Shown: one piece after another, positions 6,168-7,464 of the stretch | Layout: every line of letters starts with the position of its first letter | Position numbering within the stretch: position 1 is the first letter of the stretch | Assembly (NCBI GenBank): GCA_964545925.1 | Contig: CAZJHM010000025.1 | Span: forward strand, 1-7,464 | Length of the DNA stretch: 7,464 bases | Direction: 5' to 3' | Source of the DNA: CAZJHM01 sp964545925 | Lineage (GTDB): Archaea > Iainarchaeota > Iainarchaeia > Iainarchaeales > CAZJHM01 | Translations under genes and position numbers: made by a program | The notes under the pieces: model-generated | The model's database searches: none | What the model saw: the letters and a program-made list of their open reading frames with translations, nothing else | What the model was told of the DNA's origin: nothing

Positions 6168-6428
6168 ATGGGCTTTTTATCAGAAATAATTAATAAAACA
6201 AAAACAACACTTCCTTTTTTAGTTACTAAAATAGTTTCTATTCTTTTTATTTTCTTTATATTGGGAATGATTATAGGATATTATGCAGCAACCCAAGGGT
6301 TTGGAATAATAATATTCATAATTCCTTTAGCTGCTTTAAGTGCAGTATGGTATAAGTTAGATGAAGGATTCTTAGTTTTATTGGCTCTTTTGCTTGTATT
6401 GTATTATTTCCCTTATCTTTTCATTTAA
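6168..6428 (+). CDS. Small multi-span membrane protein of unknown function
   Basis: I recognise no family. The 86-residue product is almost entirely hydrophobic, with likely membrane helices at about 17-41, 44-60 and 67-85 and a short positively charged N-terminus (two Lys before the first helix), which suggests the N-terminus is inside. The ATG follows directly on the AMMECR1 stop codon and has GGAGG eight bases upstream, so it is translated from the AMMECR1 transcript. That tight coupling hints at a membrane partner or anchor for AMMECR1, but this is only inference from position. Confidence 0.75.
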   Translation: MGFLSEIINKTKTTLPFLVTKIVSILFIFFILGMIIGYYAATQGFGIIIFIIPLAALSAVWYKLDEGFLVLLALLLVLYYFPYLFI

Positions 6429-6455
6429 TTTAAGAAGAAAAAGGACAACTAAAAG

Positions 6456-6465
6456 GTTTTTATTG
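6456..6465 (+). promoter_or_regulatory. TATA-like box for tRNA-Gly
   Basis: A GTTTTTATTG-like T-rich element is centred about 29 bases before the mature 5' end of the tRNA, the expected range for an archaeal tRNA promoter. It also lies in the T/A-rich tail after the membrane-protein gene. Confidence 0.4.
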
Positions 6466-6489
6466 CTTTCCAAAAAAGAAATAGTTTAG

Positions 6490-6560
6490 GCAGCTGTGGT
6501 GTAATGGTAGCACAAAAGCCTTCCAAGCTTTTAGTCCGGGTTCGAGTCCCGGCGGCTGCA
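6490..6560 (+). tRNA. trnG: tRNA-Gly (anticodon UCC)
   Basis: A full 71-base cloverleaf without intron. The 7-bp acceptor stem pairs GCAGCTG with CGGCTGC (one G-U), with discriminator A. The D stem pairs GTG with CAC around a TAATGGTAG loop. The anticodon stem AAAGC/GCTTT encloses CTTCCAA, giving anticodon TCC for glycine (reads GGA and GGG). The variable loop has 5 bases. The T stem CCGGG/CCCGG encloses TTCGAGT. CCA is not encoded, so it is added after transcription. tRNA-Gly genes are common integration sites, but I see no duplicate of its 3' end within this window. Confidence 0.97.
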
Positions 6561-6585
6561 TCTAATTTGCAAAAAAAAGAACATC

Positions 6586-6596
6586 TTTTTTTAAAC
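6586..6596 (+). promoter_or_regulatory. TATA-like box for the metallopeptidase gene, also T-tract after tRNA-Gly
   Basis: TTTTTTTAAAC is centred about 26 bases before the ATG at 6616 and has no Shine-Dalgarno after it, so the transcript is probably leaderless. The seven T residues begin 25 bases after the tRNA and may also stop tRNA transcription. Confidence 0.45.
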
Positions 6597-6615
6597 TTAA
6601 AAAGAATAAATAAAT

Positions 6616-6993
6616 ATGCAATATGAGAAAAATCAAGAATGGTTAGAAAAAACATTTGAAATAATTGATGTTCTAGAATTAAAAAACATAGATAAAGAAA
6701 GAATCGGAGTAATTACAAGCAAAGGCTCAAAGTCAAATGCTATAGCAAGAATATATTCAATTGGAAAAGCAGTGCAATTAGGATTAGATTGTAAAGCAGG
6801 ATATGTAATAGAATTAGTTGAAGAAAAATTCTGGAAACAAAATGAAGAAGACAGAATAAAAACAATAATACATGAACTTTTGCACATCCCTGCGAAATTT
6901 AAAGGGGGATTTGTTCATCATGGCAAATATCATAATAGAAAAATAATTGATATTTATTATAATAAATATAAAGAAAGTAAAAAAGAATTTTAA
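6616..6993 (+). CDS. Small HExxH zinc metallopeptidase, putative phage/archaeal type
   Basis: A 125-residue soluble protein with the zincin motif HELLH at 86-90 (two His ligands and the catalytic Glu87), followed by IP, a KFKGGF turn and a His-His-Gly at 101-103 that could supply the third metal ligand. The pattern HELLHIP...GG...HG matches the small predicted metallopeptidases found in archaea and in phages (PF18894/COG4900 type) as I remember them. The substrate is unknown. The N-terminal half (1-75) is a mixed alpha/beta region with no other motif. It has no signal peptide or membrane helix, so it probably acts in the cytoplasm. It starts 55 bases after tRNA-Gly with its own TATA-like box and is convergent with the lectin-fold gene at the right edge. 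Codon use is A-rich like the core genes. Confidence 0.8.
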   Translation: MQYEKNQEWLEKTFEIIDVLELKNIDKERIGVITSKGSKSNAIARIYSIGKAVQLGLDCKAGYVIELVEEKFWKQNEEDRIKTIIHELLHIPAKFKGGFVHHGKYHNRKIIDIYYNKYKESKKEF

Positions 6994-7095
6994 ATAAAAA
7001 AGAAAACAAAAACTGAATTTTTAATAAAAAAGACAGAATATACAATATCTTCAATAAAACATAATAAATTTTTTCTTAAACTTCTAGTTTTAGAT

Positions 7096-7136
7096 AAAAA
7101 AAGCTCCAATTTTTTTTTCTGGCTTCCTTGAAGCCA
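7096..7136. terminator. Convergent terminator region with hairpin
   Basis: A perfect 7-bp stem, TGGCTTC and GAAGCCA with a 3-base loop (7120-7136), sits between convergent genes. On the plus strand it is preceded by nine T (7110-7118) and followed by T-rich sequence. On the minus strand a run of seven T (plus-strand A-run 7096-7102) follows. Either strand could terminate here. The rest of 6994-7241 is T/A-rich with no supported gene. Confidence 0.45.
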
Positions 7137-7241
7137 AACTTTTCAATTTTGCTTTTTACTTTGTTTTTTTTCTTGTTGAAGTTTTCCTTTGAGAATTTGC
7201 TTTAAAACTTTTAGCCTTCTATACGAAACAAGAGTTCAGAT

Positions 7242-7370
7242 TCAAGAAAGACTACTGCAGCAACGAAACCCAATGCCGTTGCTCGCACAGGAAGAATCAT
7301 TGTACAAATGCACTGAGAAAAGCCCAGCATAAGAACCACAGTTCCAATAACTGCCACGTCTGACAGCACG
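7242..7370 (-). other. Probable DGR variable region (VR)
   Basis: The final 129 bases of the lectin-fold gene are 61/129 G+C and only 20/129 A on the coding strand, whereas neighbouring coding strands are very A-rich. From the RGSYW segment to GIGF, 20 of 26 codons end in C or T and only one ends in A. This is what A-to-N replacement at the first two bases of AAY codons in a template would leave. The conserved, less variable 3' block (codons ATT GGG TTT CGT TGC TGC) would be the place for the initiation-of-mutagenic-homing sequence. The template repeat and reverse transcriptase are not in the window, so the call is inference. Confidence 0.6.
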
Positions 7371-7464
7371 ATTGGTTTTGGTTGTTCCTGTATAAACTCC
7401 ATCATATCCGTATTTTAGACTTTTTGTTGTTGTATTACCCCATAATCCTGGTCCCCAATCTTCT
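7242..7464 (-). CDS. C-terminal part of an FGE-sulfatase-like / C-type-lectin-fold protein, probable DGR target
   Basis: The last 73 codons of a gene that begins beyond the right edge; the stop is TGA at 7244..7242. The ending follows the pattern of formylglycine-generating-enzyme-like lectin-fold domains: an RRGSYW segment at 35-40 (usual form RGGSW), CGSYAGLF at 42-49, then GIGFRCC at 63-69 and a short tail. Such domains are the commonest display scaffolds of diversity-generating retroelements, with variable residues lying between the RGGSW and GFR blocks. Here that stretch holds Cys, Tyr, His, Asp, Ser and Gly at sites that are usually Asn in related template-encoded sequences. Residues 1-31 use normal A-rich codons; the rest do not. 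The real N-terminus, any signal peptide and the exact family are outside the window. The alternative is an ordinary FGE-like enzyme acquired by transfer. Confidence 0.75.
   Translation of the reverse strand, partial: EDWGPGLWGNTTTKSLKYGYDGVYTGTTKTNRAVRRGSYWNCGSYAGLFSVHLYNDSSCASNGIGFRCCSSLS

Noticed and set aside
6449..6655. Minus-strand open frame across tRNA-Gly
   Set aside because: It is antisense to a perfect tRNA cloverleaf and its middle is just the tRNA complement.
7120..7136. Hairpin considered as the DGR retrohoming hairpin or cruciform
   Set aside because: It lies about 105 bases past the target stop, whereas such hairpins sit right after the variable region; a convergent terminator is simpler.
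7211..7405. A 64-codon minus-strand open frame with a hydrophobic, membrane-like product
   Set aside because: It overlaps the lectin-fold C-terminus in another frame of the same strand. That frame carries clear family motifs, while this one has none, no Shine-Dalgarno and no TATA box at the right distance.
1..7464. CRISPR arrays, insertion sequences and long direct repeats
   Set aside because: Reading by eye I found no regularly spaced repeats, transposase motifs or terminal inverted repeats; A-rich tracts recur only as low-complexity sequence.

Overview
The window looks like a piece of a small, AT-rich archaeal genome, most likely a DPANN lineage such as Woesearchaeota or Pacearchaeota. The support is the archaeal ether-lipid genes (a GGPP-type prenyl synthase and a geranylgeranyl reductase), an NFACT/RqcH-type protein, a PRC-barrel protein, an AMMECR1 protein, a tRNA gene without an encoded CCA, and archaeal TATA boxes 25-29 bases ahead of many starts. 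The lineage is inferred from gene content and style; no marker gene here settles it.

Left part (1-3779): a partial short-chain prenyl diphosphate synthase (idsA) and a complete cysteinyl-tRNA synthetase (cysS) lie on the minus strand. Divergent from cysS is a two-gene operon: a small 2x[4Fe-4S] ferredoxin whose stop codon overlaps the start of a geranylgeranyl reductase. IdsA would make C15-C20 prenyl chains. The reductase would saturate the chains of archaeal lipids, with the ferredoxin as the likely electron donor.

Middle (3780-6428): an NFACT-family protein (the RqcH/NEMF/Rqc2 ribosome-rescue family) stops just before its expected NFACT-R domain. It runs 32 bases tail-to-tail into a convergent PRC-barrel gene whose relatives take part in archaeal cell division. 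Next on the plus strand come a small one-helix membrane protein, an AMMECR1-family protein, and a small multi-helix membrane protein translationally coupled to it.

Right part (6449-7464): a clean tRNA-Gly(UCC), a small HExxH metallopeptidase of the phage/archaeal type, a T-rich convergent intergenic stretch, and, entering from the right edge on the minus strand, the C-terminal 73 codons of a formylglycine-generating-enzyme-like (C-type-lectin fold) protein. The last 129 bases of that gene differ sharply from the rest of the window: they are much richer in G+C, poor in adenine on the coding strand, and built largely of NNY codons around a conserved frame ending in GIGFRC. This is the signature of a diversity-generating retroelement (DGR) variable region, and I consider it the most important signal here. 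No reverse transcriptase or template repeat is in the window, so the call rests on the target side alone.

Expression follows two modes. Genes that open a transcript mostly look leaderless, with a TATA box about 25 bases before the ATG. Operon-internal genes, plus idsA and the PRC-barrel gene, carry a Shine-Dalgarno sequence.
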